DNA of 64,000 nucleotides, taken from assembly GCF_010365865.1 (NCBI RefSeq), contig NZ_CP048020.1, positions 2,046,001 to 2,110,000 on the forward strand. Reading direction: 5' to 3'. This stretch comes from Treponema vincentii (lineage in GTDB: Bacteria > Spirochaetota > Spirochaetia > Treponematales > Treponemataceae). The translations under genes and the position numbers were made by a program. Below, piece by piece: positions 56,112-64,000 of the stretch (positions are counted from its first letter, which is position 1; each line of letters opens with the position of its first letter). Under the pieces are notes generated by a model. It saw nothing but the letters and a program-made list of their open reading frames with translations, made no database searches and had not been told where the DNA came from.

Positions 56112-57341
56112 ATGAAAGCGCAAAAAATAAGTGCGGGCATATACTGTATCCATGCGGATATTTGCGCACGTACCAGCCGGTTTGAGGGCTTGTGGATGCT
56201 GCCTCAAGGAGTGAGCATCAATTCATATATTGTAAAAGGTGAAAAGACCGCCTTGATCGATATCGTTCGTGATTGGGACGGCTCGTTAAAAAGCTATACG
56301 GAACAACTGGAATCCATCGGGCTTTCGTTCAAAGACATCGATTATCTTATTCTGAATCACCTGGAACCCGACCATTGCGATCTGATTGAATATGTCCATT
56401 CCTGTAATCCGCAGGCGGAAGTTATCAGTACGTCAAAAGGGCTGGCGATAGTCGAAAAGTTTTTTAAGGTGCAGGGAAATCTCCGCGCAGTTAAAACGGG
56501 AGATAGTCTTGACCTCGGCGGCGGAAAAGTTCTCCAATTTTACGAAACACCGAATGTGCACTGGCCTGAAACAATGATGACCTATGAGCCTGCCGCTAAA
56601 GTCCTCTTTTCCTGCGATGCATTCGGCTCGTATGGCGCTATCGGCGAAAAGATCTTTGACAATCAGCATTCGGAGGAAGAACTGAAGTTTTACGAAGCGG
56701 AAGCGCTGCGCTATTATTCCAACATCGTCGCGAGCTTCAGTACCTTTGTCTTAAAGGCTTTGGACAAACTTGCAGCGCTGGATATCAAATGCATTGCGCC
56801 GAGTCACGGTCTTATTTGGCGTTCCCATCCCGACCGTATTTCTTCCCTTTACAAACGGTTTGCAGGTTACAACACCGGCGGCAAATGCGAAAAAGAAATC
56901 TGTATTATTTGGGGTTCCATGTACGGATATACCAAACAAGGGCTGGACGCCGTCATCAAAGGAATTGAAGCCGAACAAGTCCCCTACACCATCCACGACA
57001 TACCCGACACGGACGTATCCTACATACTCGGTGATGCATACAAAGCGGCAGGCTTGGTGCTTGCGATGCCGACCTATGAATACAAGATGTTCCCGCCGAT
57101 GGCATACGTACTGGATTTATTTGAACGTAAGCACATTACCGATAAAACGGTACTGCGTATCGGAAACTGGGGATGGTCTGGCGGCGCAAAGAAAGAATAC
57201 GAGCAAAAAACAACCGCTCTGAAATGGAACCATCTGGAGCAATATGAATGGCAGGGCAAGCTGCTCGACGCAGATATTCGGCTGCTTGAAGAACGAGGCG
57301 CCGAACTCGCTCGTGCGGTTAAAACAGGTACTCAAGCGTAA
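56112..57341 (+). CDS. Flavodiiron protein (FprA/rubredoxin-oxygen oxidoreductase family)
   Basis: Flavodiiron proteins reduce O2 to water or NO to N2O in anaerobes. The 409 residues contain the metallo-beta-lactamase-like diiron domain, with ligands in NHLEPDHCDL, TPNVHWPETM, SCDAFGSYG and PSHGLIW. The C-terminal flavodoxin domain has the FMN loop WGSMYGYTKQ and LAMPTYEYKMFPPM. All metal ligands appear present. The ATG at 56112 is used because GGAGG lies 6 bases before it; the ATG at 56100 overlaps that site. The electron donor (rubredoxin) is not in the window. Confidence 0.94.
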   Translation: MKAQKISAGIYCIHADICARTSRFEGLWMLPQGVSINSYIVKGEKTALIDIVRDWDGSLKSYTEQLESIGLSFKDIDYLILNHLEPDHCDLIEYVHSCNPQAEVISTSKGLAIVEKFFKVQGNLRAVKTGDSLDLGGGKVLQFYETPNVHWPETMMTYEPAAKVLFSCDAFGSYGAIGEKIFDNQHSEEELKFYEAEALRYYSNIVASFSTFVLKALDKLAALDIKCIAPSHGLIWRSHPDRISSLYKRFAGYNTGGKCEKEICIIWGSMYGYTKQGLDAVIKGIEAEQVPYTIHDIPDTDVSYILGDAYKAAGLVLAMPTYEYKMFPPMAYVLDLFERKHITDKTVLRIGNWGWSGGAKKEYEQKTTALKWNHLEQYEWQGKLLDADIRLLEERGAELARAVKTGTQA

Positions 57342-57377
57342 CGTCAACCCGCTTTCCATATTGGCACAGATGAGCGT

Positions 57378-57965
57378 ATGCACGAAATCGAATTAAAAGC
57401 GCATCTTGAACATCCCAAAAAAACCGAGGCGCTGTTATCCCGTATCGCAGATTTTTCACTCCGCTGCACCAAGACCGACCGGTACTGGACACTCGGAGAA
57501 AAAACGATACGGATACGGCGGGAACTGATTGGGGACAAGGAAACGGTTTTCATAACGCATAAGCAGAAACACTATACCGATACGATAGAAACCAACCGCG
57601 AACTCGAATTTGAGCTTGCAGCTGTGTCCGTACCGGTATTTACCGAAATGCTCAAAAGCCTCGGTATGACCTGTACCGCAGAGAAGCAAAAGGAGACAAA
57701 AGTTTTTGTTCCATACACAGATTTGTTCCCGGCTGGTATACTCGAAGGCTCCGTATCGGTAGAGCTTTCAACAATACATCCGATCGGACATTTTTTAGAA
57801 ATCGAAGTCCTCTACCCCGATGAAGGTTCCGATACCGCCGCTTACGAACGGCATATCCGTAATGCGCAGGTTATTTTCGATACGCTGCTCACCGCTTTAG
57901 AGATACCGCAATCGGCTATCGAAGTGCGTCCGTATAATGAACTGCTCGCTTGTAGGTGTTTATGA
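57378..57965 (+). CDS. CYTH-domain protein (class IV adenylyl cyclase-like)
   Basis: CYTH enzymes act on triphosphates (CyaB adenylyl cyclase, thiamine triphosphatase) inside a beta-barrel tunnel. The 195 residues have the HEIELKAHL signature (the ExExK motif) at the start, TIRIRRE, VFITHKQK, NRELEFEL and HFLEIEV, giving the ring of charged residues. It could supply cAMP for the double CNB protein at 24146, which would be a useful test, but a phosphatase role is equally possible. The stop overlaps the ATG of the next gene (ATGA). Confidence 0.85.
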   Translation: MHEIELKAHLEHPKKTEALLSRIADFSLRCTKTDRYWTLGEKTIRIRRELIGDKETVFITHKQKHYTDTIETNRELEFELAAVSVPVFTEMLKSLGMTCTAEKQKETKVFVPYTDLFPAGILEGSVSVELSTIHPIGHFLEIEVLYPDEGSDTAAYERHIRNAQVIFDTLLTALEIPQSAIEVRPYNELLACRCL

Positions 57966-58987
57966 AAACATATAAAAAGATATTTTTATCGCGTATATTC
58001 TTCTTTTTTACTTTACTGCTTCTGTCGGACAAAACAGCCGCGCTATATGCACAAACCGTTGACGCGCTGCTTGAATACGAAGTTGCTGTCTTGAATCCTG
58101 AAACTTTAAAAAAATATAACCGCATATACAGCTATGAACCCAATCACGCTTTTGAAGCGCCGGACTTAACTGATGCGGTTATTTTAGATAGTCCTCTCAC
58201 TGTTTTTTATCCGGTACTTGAGGGAACCTACCCACTCGTTATTATCAGCCATGGCTGGCAGGTTTCAAAAAAACCGAATGCAAGCCTTGCCCGTTATCTT
58301 GCCTCTCAGGGATATGTCGCAGCGATTCTGTCGGCAAAAGAGAAAAGTTATCCCGAAGAGTTTATCGCTGCGTTTGAGTCGGCCTATACACTTTTAAAAA
58401 CGGCAAACGAAAATACTGAAAGCCGTTTATTTAAGCGACTGGATATGCAAAAAACGGCAGTCATCGGCCACTCGATGGGTGGGACGGCGGCACTGCACTT
58501 TTCGAAATCAAGTCCCGATATCAGTGCCGTTATTGCATTGAACCCGTATAATGGAGCCTCGTTCCTTATAGAACGAGTCGGCGGTAAAAATGAGGTACTC
58601 GGTACCGATCTCACCACTCTACAAATCCCTGTCCTTATTGTTACCGGAAGCAAAGATAATGTTGCGTATCCCGAAAAAACCTTTGAATTTTACAAACACT
58701 GCAATACATCCGCTCCGACAGCTTTTTTATCTATTAAAAACGGTGTCCACGGCAGCGGACTCGATAGTAAAGGCAACATCCTTTCAGGCTGGTTCGATAT
58801 TGAACTCTATACACGTTACAGGCTTTTAATACTTGGCTGGCTTGACCTATTCTTAAAGCAGAAAATATCGGAGGCCTCTATGCCGTATTTACAACCGGCA
58901 GCGTTTGAAGCCATAAAAGACTGGTTTTACTCCGGCAACATAAAACGATACCCTGCTTACGCTTTTCGTAACTTTTTGCGCCGGTAA
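57962..58987 (+). CDS. Exported alpha/beta-hydrolase
   Basis: The 341-residue protein has a signal peptide or anchor (MKTYKKIFLSRIFFFFTLLLLSD). The alpha/beta-hydrolase fold follows, with an oxyanion segment YPLVIISHGWQ, the nucleophile elbow in VIGHSMGGTAALHFS (Ser near residue 163), an acidic residue in VTGSKDNVAYPEKT and a His in NGVHGSG. It resembles PET-hydrolase/dienelactone-like lipases in layout. The ATG at 57962 overlaps the CYTH stop, so the two are translationally coupled. Substrate unknown. Confidence 0.8.
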   Translation: MKTYKKIFLSRIFFFFTLLLLSDKTAALYAQTVDALLEYEVAVLNPETLKKYNRIYSYEPNHAFEAPDLTDAVILDSPLTVFYPVLEGTYPLVIISHGWQVSKKPNASLARYLASQGYVAAILSAKEKSYPEEFIAAFESAYTLLKTANENTESRLFKRLDMQKTAVIGHSMGGTAALHFSKSSPDISAVIALNPYNGASFLIERVGGKNEVLGTDLTTLQIPVLIVTGSKDNVAYPEKTFEFYKHCNTSAPTAFLSIKNGVHGSGLDSKGNILSGWFDIELYTRYRLLILGWLDLFLKQKISEASMPYLQPAAFEAIKDWFYSGNIKRYPAYAFRNFLRR

Positions 58988-59002
58988 GTGCCAAGCATAA
59001 CC

Positions 59003-59671
59003 CTAAATAAGAGGAAAACCAGCCTCAATAAAGCTCATGTACTCGCCGTTCGGCGACAGAATGATGTGATCCAACACCTCAATTCCTAAGAGCCGTCCGG
59101 CCTCACAGAGTCGCTTTGTCAAGTTTAAATCCTCAGCAGAAGGCGCCAAAGCTCCCGACGGATGGTTGTGGGCAAGAATAACTGCGGCAGCTCTATCTGC
59201 AAGCGAATCGGCGAATACCTCACGAGGATGAACCAGGGTATGAGTCAACGTTCCTACGGAAACCACACGGATCGCTAAAATTTCGTGAGCGCCGTTCAGC
59301 GATACACAGATAAACTGCTCTTGTTTACGCACCGAGTAGTGCCGCAAGAATGGAACAATATCACTGGGGTGCCGAACTTTTTCGCCTCCGACACCGTAAT
59401 ATCGCCTACCAAGCTCGAACGCCGCGAGAATAGTTGACAGCTTTGCTGCACCTATCCCATTCACAGTTCGTAACGCTGCTTCGATACTTTCCGCTTTGCG
59501 CGTATCGATATGCCGGACAATTTCTTCGGCAAGTTTTGTTACCGGCTTATTCGCAATACCGGTGTGCAAAAGAACTGCAAGCAAATCCGTATCGCTCAAC
59601 CGTTCCACTCCACACTCTAAAAGGCGTTCCCGTATATCCGGTTTTTTACGCATATTCTGATGTATAGTCAT
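59003..59671 (-). CDS. radC: RadC family JAB/MPN protein
   Basis: The protein has helix-hairpin-helix sequence in the N-terminal half (ALRTVNGIGAAKLSTILAAFELG). The JAMM metalloprotease-like motif is HNHPSGALAPSAEDLNLT, followed by GIEVLDHIILSPNGEYMSF. The role is unclear despite the historical link to DNA repair. I chose the ATG at 59671 because the family normally starts about ten residues before RERLLECG. ATG 59689 and TTG 59707 are alternatives, and none has a good ribosome site. Confidence 0.85.
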   Translation of the reverse strand: MTIHQNMRKKPDIRERLLECGVERLSDTDLLAVLLHTGIANKPVTKLAEEIVRHIDTRKAESIEAALRTVNGIGAAKLSTILAAFELGRRYYGVGGEKVRHPSDIVPFLRHYSVRKQEQFICVSLNGAHEILAIRVVSVGTLTHTLVHPREVFADSLADRAAAVILAHNHPSGALAPSAEDLNLTKRLCEAGRLLGIEVLDHIILSPNGEYMSFIEAGFPLI

Positions 59672-59734
59672 ACCTCGTATATAGCGCATGAGCAGGCATT
59701 TTGGCAAGAAAAATGATAAAAATACGTCGAGGAT

Positions 59735-61729
59735 TTAGCGGATACTTCGTAAAAGAGACAACAATTGCGACATCTGCTGCCCGCGCGGGTCGGTGCCGTC
59801 GACGGTTTTTTCCGCCTTACTGCCGGTCTTTACCGGATCGGTGTAAATGAGTACCGCCATATCGCCTTTCGTCATCCTATCGTAGTACCCCTTCCGCGTA
59901 AGCGTTCCTTCGGTAAGGTCTTCCGAAATCCGCCCTATCGTGAACGTCCCGAGTACGTCTTTTTCGTTGTACAAGAGCCCGATACCTTCATTCGCAATGG
60001 TGAGCGTTCCCTTTTTGACGATTTCGATAGTATAATCGGTAAAATCGCAGTCGCCCGAACCGATATCGATAACCGCTTCCGCCTGAGAACGTCCGGCGAT
60101 GCTGCCGATAACCGGCATTGCCTGATTAAATAGACCGATGATGCGGCGAACAGCGTTACCGAACCGGTCATTACCCGACCGATACACCGTTAAGGTTTCC
60201 GCTTTTGAACCGGTACGCCCGACATAGAGATCAAGCGTAATCTGTATATCCCGCTCATTTTCCTGCAAATTGACAATACCGAAATAATCGTTTCCGGCAG
60301 TGCGCGCCTGTCTGAACGCCTCCGTATACGAACTGGGGCTATCCAAATGAGCGGAAACCGCAAAACGGCGATTGTAAGAAAGAATATCGTTTATCAGCGC
60401 CGCGGTGAGTTTTTCCGCTTCGGGGTGAAACACATTGGCCGCATTTACCTGATAAAAAAGCCCGACGGAAAGGTGCGCTTTGTTCAAATACAGCGGATCG
60501 ATCTTCCAGCGGTTCCGCACCGAGTGGTCAAGCATCTTGCTGTAGGCCTCTACCGTGTCGTTGATCCGGGCGGTACTCTTTTCGATGGACTGAATAAATT
60601 CAAGCTGCTGTACGGCGCGCTCGTAAAAGTCCTGCCGCATCAGGATATTGGCATACGCTTGACGGCTTTCCGTGTCATACGGGTACACCTTGAGGGCGCG
60701 CCGATATTCGTATAAAGCTTGATCGGTCATGTTGCGGTTTAAAAAGGCATCGCCCTTTATGCGGTGCGCTCCGGCAAGCTCCTTCCGCTGTGCATCTTCA
60801 AACTCAAAGGTCTGAACAGCGATATCCTCAAGCAGGGTGCGCATCAGTTCGTTTTCGGTATCGACGGAAAGCCCGATTTGCGCAGCTTCAAAGGCTTGTT
60901 TTTTTTGTGCAAGCTTCATTAAACAGAGCGCTTTTACATACCACGCATCGGCACGCTTACGGTCCCCCGCAATGCGCAAATCGGCTACGGACATCGCCTC
61001 GCGGTAACGGCCGGAGCTGTATAAAAGCGAGCAGAGCAGCGCCCGTGCCTTGTCGTAGTCTTCGTCAATGGTAAGCGCCGCACGGATACGCCCTTCCGCT
61101 TCGCTCAGGTTGCCTGCAAGAGCGGAAAGGTAACCGGCAAAGTAATGCACCTGCGCGTTATCTCCGTGGTATTGCAGGGCGCGGCTGATGTAACTCTGCG
61201 CCGCTTTGTTATTACCCGTTTCGTGGCTGAGCAGTGCAAGCGACAGAAGTGCTTTGCGGTTCTCACTCTGGCGGCGAAGCGCGGCGGTGTACAGTTCCGA
61301 AGCATTGGTTAAGCGGCCGCCCGTTACCTCGATTTCCGCCATGCCGAAGCGGGCGTCGAGGTTGTTCGGGTAACGGTTCAGAATACTCGAAAAAATCTTT
61401 TGCGCGTCTTCGATACGCCCGATACCGATTAGGATAAACGCATAGAGGTTTTCGATATCGACATCCTGCGGGGAGTAACGGCGCGCCTTTTCCGCGTAGA
61501 CAATAGCCTGATCGTATTCGCCCAGCGCGTAAAAACATTCGGCTAATCCCCGATACACGGCATTATAGGCGGGATTTTCTTTTAAGGCTTGTTGATAGAG
61601 TTCTATAGCGCCGTACCAGTTTTCATGGTATTGCAGCTCTTTTCCTTTCTCAAAGAGTTGGATAGGAGAAGCCAAAAGAGGCAGCGCGACACAGAGCAGA
61701 AACACACTAAACAGACTATTTTTACGCAT
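59735..61729 (-). CDS. Large periplasmic TPR protein
   Basis: A signal peptide (MRKNSLFSVFLLCVALPLLASP) is followed by about ten TPR units up to residue 400 (KGKELQYHENWYGAIELYQQALKENPAYNAVYRGLAECFYALGEYDQAIVYAEKARRYSPQ; GDAFLNRNMTDQALYEYRRALKVYPYDTESRQAYANILM). The C-terminal 250 residues form a mixed domain (VSAHLDSPSSYTEAFRQARTAGNDYFGIVNL, IGSGDCDFTDYTIEIVKKGTLTIANEGIGLLYNEKDVLGTFTIG). It is last in the pgpH-ybeY-CBS operon, 11 bp after the CBS gene. From memory, T. pallidum has the same order. Likely an envelope protein, function not known. Confidence 0.7.
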   Translation of the reverse strand: MRKNSLFSVFLLCVALPLLASPIQLFEKGKELQYHENWYGAIELYQQALKENPAYNAVYRGLAECFYALGEYDQAIVYAEKARRYSPQDVDIENLYAFILIGIGRIEDAQKIFSSILNRYPNNLDARFGMAEIEVTGGRLTNASELYTAALRRQSENRKALLSLALLSHETGNNKAAQSYISRALQYHGDNAQVHYFAGYLSALAGNLSEAEGRIRAALTIDEDYDKARALLCSLLYSSGRYREAMSVADLRIAGDRKRADAWYVKALCLMKLAQKKQAFEAAQIGLSVDTENELMRTLLEDIAVQTFEFEDAQRKELAGAHRIKGDAFLNRNMTDQALYEYRRALKVYPYDTESRQAYANILMRQDFYERAVQQLEFIQSIEKSTARINDTVEAYSKMLDHSVRNRWKIDPLYLNKAHLSVGLFYQVNAANVFHPEAEKLTAALINDILSYNRRFAVSAHLDSPSSYTEAFRQARTAGNDYFGIVNLQENERDIQITLDLYVGRTGSKAETLTVYRSGNDRFGNAVRRIIGLFNQAMPVIGSIAGRSQAEAVIDIGSGDCDFTDYTIEIVKKGTLTIANEGIGLLYNEKDVLGTFTIGRISEDLTEGTLTRKGYYDRMTKGDMAVLIYTDPVKTGSKAEKTVDGTDPRGQQMSQLLSLLRSIR

Positions 61730-61740
61730 AAATCTTCCTT

Positions 61741-62511
61741 TTATTGATCCTCATCTTTAACCGCAGCGATCTTTACCGTGTTTATTTTATGCCCGTCCAT
61801 ATCCTGAACGATAAAATCAAAGTCCTTCCAACGCACCTTTTCGTAACGGACGGGAATTTTTCCGAATAAATCAAATACAAAGCCGCCGAGCGTTTCAAAC
61901 TCATCGGAGGGAAGCTCCGTATGCAGAGCCTCCGCCAGATCATCCATATCGACACGGGCATCGCAGAGCCAAAGCCCATCGCCGATGGAAACGATATCTT
62001 CATCTTCATTGTCGAACTCATCTTGAATGTCGCCGACAATCTCTTCGATAATATCTTCCATACACACGATACCCGAAATGCCGCCATATTCATCGACCGC
62101 AATAGCAATATGCACATGACGGCGTTTAAATTCCCGTAATAGGCCGTCGATACGCTTGGATTCGGGCACAAAGAACGGCTTTCTGATAATTTTTTCCAAA
62201 TCGATCGGCTCCTTTTTTGCGAATGAATTGATCAAATCCTTCACATACAGGACGCCCACTACATTATCGATTGATTCGGCATAGACGGGAAATCGAGAAT
62301 GTCCGCTTTCAGCCACCCGTTTCAGTAATTCCTCCGTTTCCATATCCAACGGAATAAAGTCAACGTCAATACGCGGTATCATCACTTCTTTTACTGCGGT
62401 GTCGGATAAGTCGACCACCCCGCGTATCATATCTTCTTTTTCTTCATTGAGCGCTTCCTGCAAAATCTCGGAAACCGCCCGCTTTTTTTTCAGTTTATCA
62501 AATATCCCCAT
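61741..62511 (-). CDS. CBS-pair/CorC_HlyC domain protein (TlyC-like)
   Basis: The 256-residue cytoplasmic protein has no DUF21 membrane part. It starts with an amphipathic region, then VVDLSDTAVKEVMIPRIDVDFIPLD and two CBS motifs (SGHSRFPVYAESIDNVVGVLYVKDLI and HIAIAVDEYGGISGIVCMEDIIEEIVGDIQDEFD). A CorC_HlyC C-terminal domain follows (DARVDMDDLAEALHTELPSDEFETLGGFVFDLFGKIP). The family is annotated as hemolysin TlyC or Mg/Co efflux protein CorC; neither activity can be read from the sequence. It sits between ybeY and the TPR gene with 2- and 11-base gaps. Confidence 0.88.
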   Translation of the reverse strand: MGIFDKLKKKRAVSEILQEALNEEKEDMIRGVVDLSDTAVKEVMIPRIDVDFIPLDMETEELLKRVAESGHSRFPVYAESIDNVVGVLYVKDLINSFAKKEPIDLEKIIRKPFFVPESKRIDGLLREFKRRHVHIAIAVDEYGGISGIVCMEDIIEEIVGDIQDEFDNEDEDIVSIGDGLWLCDARVDMDDLAEALHTELPSDEFETLGGFVFDLFGKIPVRYEKVRWKDFDFIVQDMDGHKINTVKIAAVKDEDQ

Positions 62512-62513
62512 AT

Positions 62514-62975
62514 TTATTCCTGATAGACAACCGTATTACTATATTCCTTGAGTATTTTTTCCTGTAATTGCAGCATTTCCTGCTGCGGATCGTTATCACT
62601 GTGATCCATCCCACTCAGGTGTAAAATACCGTGTATCAGTAGTCGTTTCAATTCTTCATTCATCGTTACATTAAAAGTTTCGGCATTTGAGCGCAAACTA
62701 TCGAGGCTAATTACGATATCTCCGGCATTAAAACGAAGATTCCCGTCTTCATCATCGTATTCATCGCCCTGCTCAAATGAAAGTACATCAGTCGGGGCAT
62801 CAATCCGGCGGTAGGTTTTATTCAGCTCATGGATAAACGCATCACGGCAAAACACGACGGATAAATCCCAATTTGTATGCTCAAGTTGTGCAAGTACCGC
62901 GTCTAAAAAGGGTAAAACCGCCCTCCCCCATTCGGGTTCGGGGACATCCTGCCATGTAATCGCAATAGTATTCAT
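62514..62975 (-). CDS. ybeY: Endoribonuclease YbeY (rRNA maturation factor)
   Basis: YbeY is a metal-dependent RNase needed for 16S 3'-end maturation and ribosome quality control. The 153 residues include LNKTYRRIDAPTDVLSFE, GDIVISLDSLRSNAE and the diagnostic metal-binding HGILHLSGMDH, where three His bind zinc. Length is standard. It lies 1 base after the pgpH stop and 2 bases before the CBS gene, a very tight operon. Confidence 0.95.
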   Translation of the reverse strand: MNTIAITWQDVPEPEWGRAVLPFLDAVLAQLEHTNWDLSVVFCRDAFIHELNKTYRRIDAPTDVLSFEQGDEYDDEDGNLRFNAGDIVISLDSLRSNAETFNVTMNEELKRLLIHGILHLSGMDHSDNDPQQEMLQLQEKILKEYSNTVVYQE

Positions 62976-62976
62976 T

Positions 62977-64000
62977 TTATTCTTCCTTACTTTCCTTCCC
63001 GTCCGCGTTTTCGGATGCCGTTAATCCGAGGTCTATTTGCAGATAGTTTTTTACATCGGGAGAAATGCTTTTCTCAAGCGGCATTTCAGGCTGCGCCGAT
63101 TTTTCGTCGGGAGTCTTTTCCGGCGAAGTATCCTGCGGCGCAGCTTTTTCGTCGGAAGTATTGCCGGTCGTACCGTCTTTTTCGTCAGGGTCTTTTTGAT
63201 TCGGGTACTTGATACGCGAATGATAATATCCGGCGAGTGTAGTAACAAACGACTCTTGAATAATGTGCAGTTCCCGCAGCGTTAAATCGCAGTTATCCAG
63301 CTGTCCCGATTCCATTTTAGCCTTAACGAGCTTTGCAATAAACTTTTCGAGCCGCGGAACCGACGGGTGATCCAACGTCCGGCAAGCCGCTTCGCTCACA
63401 TCGGCAAGCATAACCACGGCAGCCTCTTTGGTGCGCGGCGGCGGCCCCGGATACGAAAAGTCCTTGGGGCTGACATTGGGGTCAAGCTCTTTAGCCTTTG
63501 CATAAAAGTATTGTACCAAAGAATTACCGTGGTGCTGCCCGATAATATCGATCACTTCACGGGGTAACCGCATACTTTCCGCCTTTTCCACGCCGATTTT
63601 TACATGACTGCGGATGATGGCCGCCGAAAGCCGCGGGTTTAAATCCAAGTGCTTGTTATACGATGTCTGGTTTTCGACAAAGTATTCGCTGTTTGCCATC
63701 TTACCGATGTCGTGATAATACGCGCCGACCCGCGCCAACAGCGCGTCTGCCCCGATTTCGCGGCAGGCTGCTTCCGCCAATGTTGCAACCATCATCGTAT
63801 GGTTATAGGTACCGGAAGCCGTCAATAACAGCTGCTTCATCGTCGGGGAGTTAAGGTCGGAAAGTTCCATCAAGCGGAAGCAGGTCGGCGTATTCAGCCG
63901 GTCTTCCAAGATGGGCAAAAAGCCGAGTACGAAGATACCGCTGATAAAGCCGTTAATGACTGAGCCGAGCAATACAAATACAAAGTCGCCGTAAGAATTG
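62977..64000 (-). CDS. 7TM-HD (PgpH/YqfF) c-di-AMP phosphodiesterase, N-terminus beyond the window
   Basis: The frame is open to the right edge and enters mid-protein at a hydrophobic segment (YGDFVFVLLGSVINGFISGIFVLGFLPILED), matching the last membrane helices of the 7TM receptor. The HD domain follows: MELSDLNSPTMKQLLLTASGTYNHTMMVATLAEAACREIGADALLARVGAYYHDIGKM, with the HD pair and IIRSHVKIGVEKAE, QHHG. In PgpH this domain breaks down c-di-AMP. A Pro/Asp/Glu/Lys-rich tail of about 75 residues is unusually long. From about 63000 toward the edge it is the first gene of the ybeY operon. Family is firm; substrate inferred. Confidence 0.88.
   Translation of the reverse strand, partial: NSYGDFVFVLLGSVINGFISGIFVLGFLPILEDRLNTPTCFRLMELSDLNSPTMKQLLLTASGTYNHTMMVATLAEAACREIGADALLARVGAYYHDIGKMANSEYFVENQTSYNKHLDLNPRLSAAIIRSHVKIGVEKAESMRLPREVIDIIGQHHGNSLVQYFYAKAKELDPNVSPKDFSYPGPPPRTKEAAVVMLADVSEAACRTLDHPSVPRLEKFIAKLVKAKMESGQLDNCDLTLRELHIIQESFVTTLAGYYHSRIKYPNQKDPDEKDGTTGNTSDEKAAPQDTSPEKTPDEKSAQPEMPLEKSISPDVKNYLQIDLGLTASENADGKESKEE

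Overview
The window looks like a chromosomal segment of a host-associated Treponema (Spirochaetota). The basis is the sum of protein families and gene order: DUF5312 next to cheR and cheB, murB-cysS-ECF sigma factor, dksA-like/infA/J-protein, and pgpH-ybeY-CBS-domain protein-TPR. From memory these runs resemble Treponema pallidum and its oral relatives; no database was searched. There is no phage, conjugative element or CRISPR array. The one mobile element is a single rve-type insertion sequence at about 15.38-16.73 kb.

Layout. (1) 1-2.3 kb: a gene cut by the window edge, a SAM hydroxide adenosyltransferase-like lipoprotein and a small outer-membrane-type protein, the last two broken by homopolymer frameshifts. 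(2) 2.4-12.2 kb, minus strand: a tightly packed run read as rpe, three TPR/envelope genes, ispG, another TPR gene, nadE, a DedA protein and a KtrA-like K+ regulator. (3) 12.3-23 kb: Helicase_C_3-like protein, DJ-1 protein, DksA-like protein, the IS, infA, J-protein, amino-acid kinase, then an ECF sigma/anti-sigma/transglutaminase-like operon and cysS. (4) 23-26.7 kb, plus strand: murB, a double cyclic-nucleotide-binding protein, a periplasmic protein and a DUF192 lipoprotein. (5) 26.8-30.6 kb: cheB, cheR, DUF5312. (6) 30.7-36.2 kb: a complete rRNA operon on the minus strand (16S, tRNA-Ile, 23S, 5S) with its promoter and RNase III-type stems. (7) 36.7-48.7 kb: HAD hydrolase, pgk, DUF1667, thrS, threonine aldolase, lipoproteins, an overlapping accessory cluster (RHH antitoxin, HEAT protein, unknown protein, S66 peptidase), a zinc-ribbon-like membrane protein and an output-less Cache sensor. 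(8) 48.9-64 kb: ppdK, Na/Pi symporter, AMP-forming ligase, tRNA-binding protein, flavodiiron protein, CYTH protein, hydrolase, radC, then TPR/CBS/ybeY/pgpH.

Themes. Energy metabolism fits an anaerobic fermenter: PEP/pyruvate interconversion by pyruvate phosphate dikinase, phosphoglycerate kinase, and flavodiiron protein for O2/NO detoxification. Envelope assembly and signalling genes are prominent (MurB, many TPR and lipoproteins, PgpH, CheB/CheR).

Several enzymes keep their fold but have lost catalytic residues. The nitrilase-like glutaminase half of NadE lacks its Glu/Lys/Cys triad, and the transglutaminase-like protein lacks its Cys. Five genes, including the normally essential thrS, are broken only by one-base changes in short homopolymer runs (seven sites). 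This points to base-calling or assembly error more than to real gene decay. I did not find a clear multi-gene novel defence or secretion system; the most unusual cluster is 44.27-46.71 kb.
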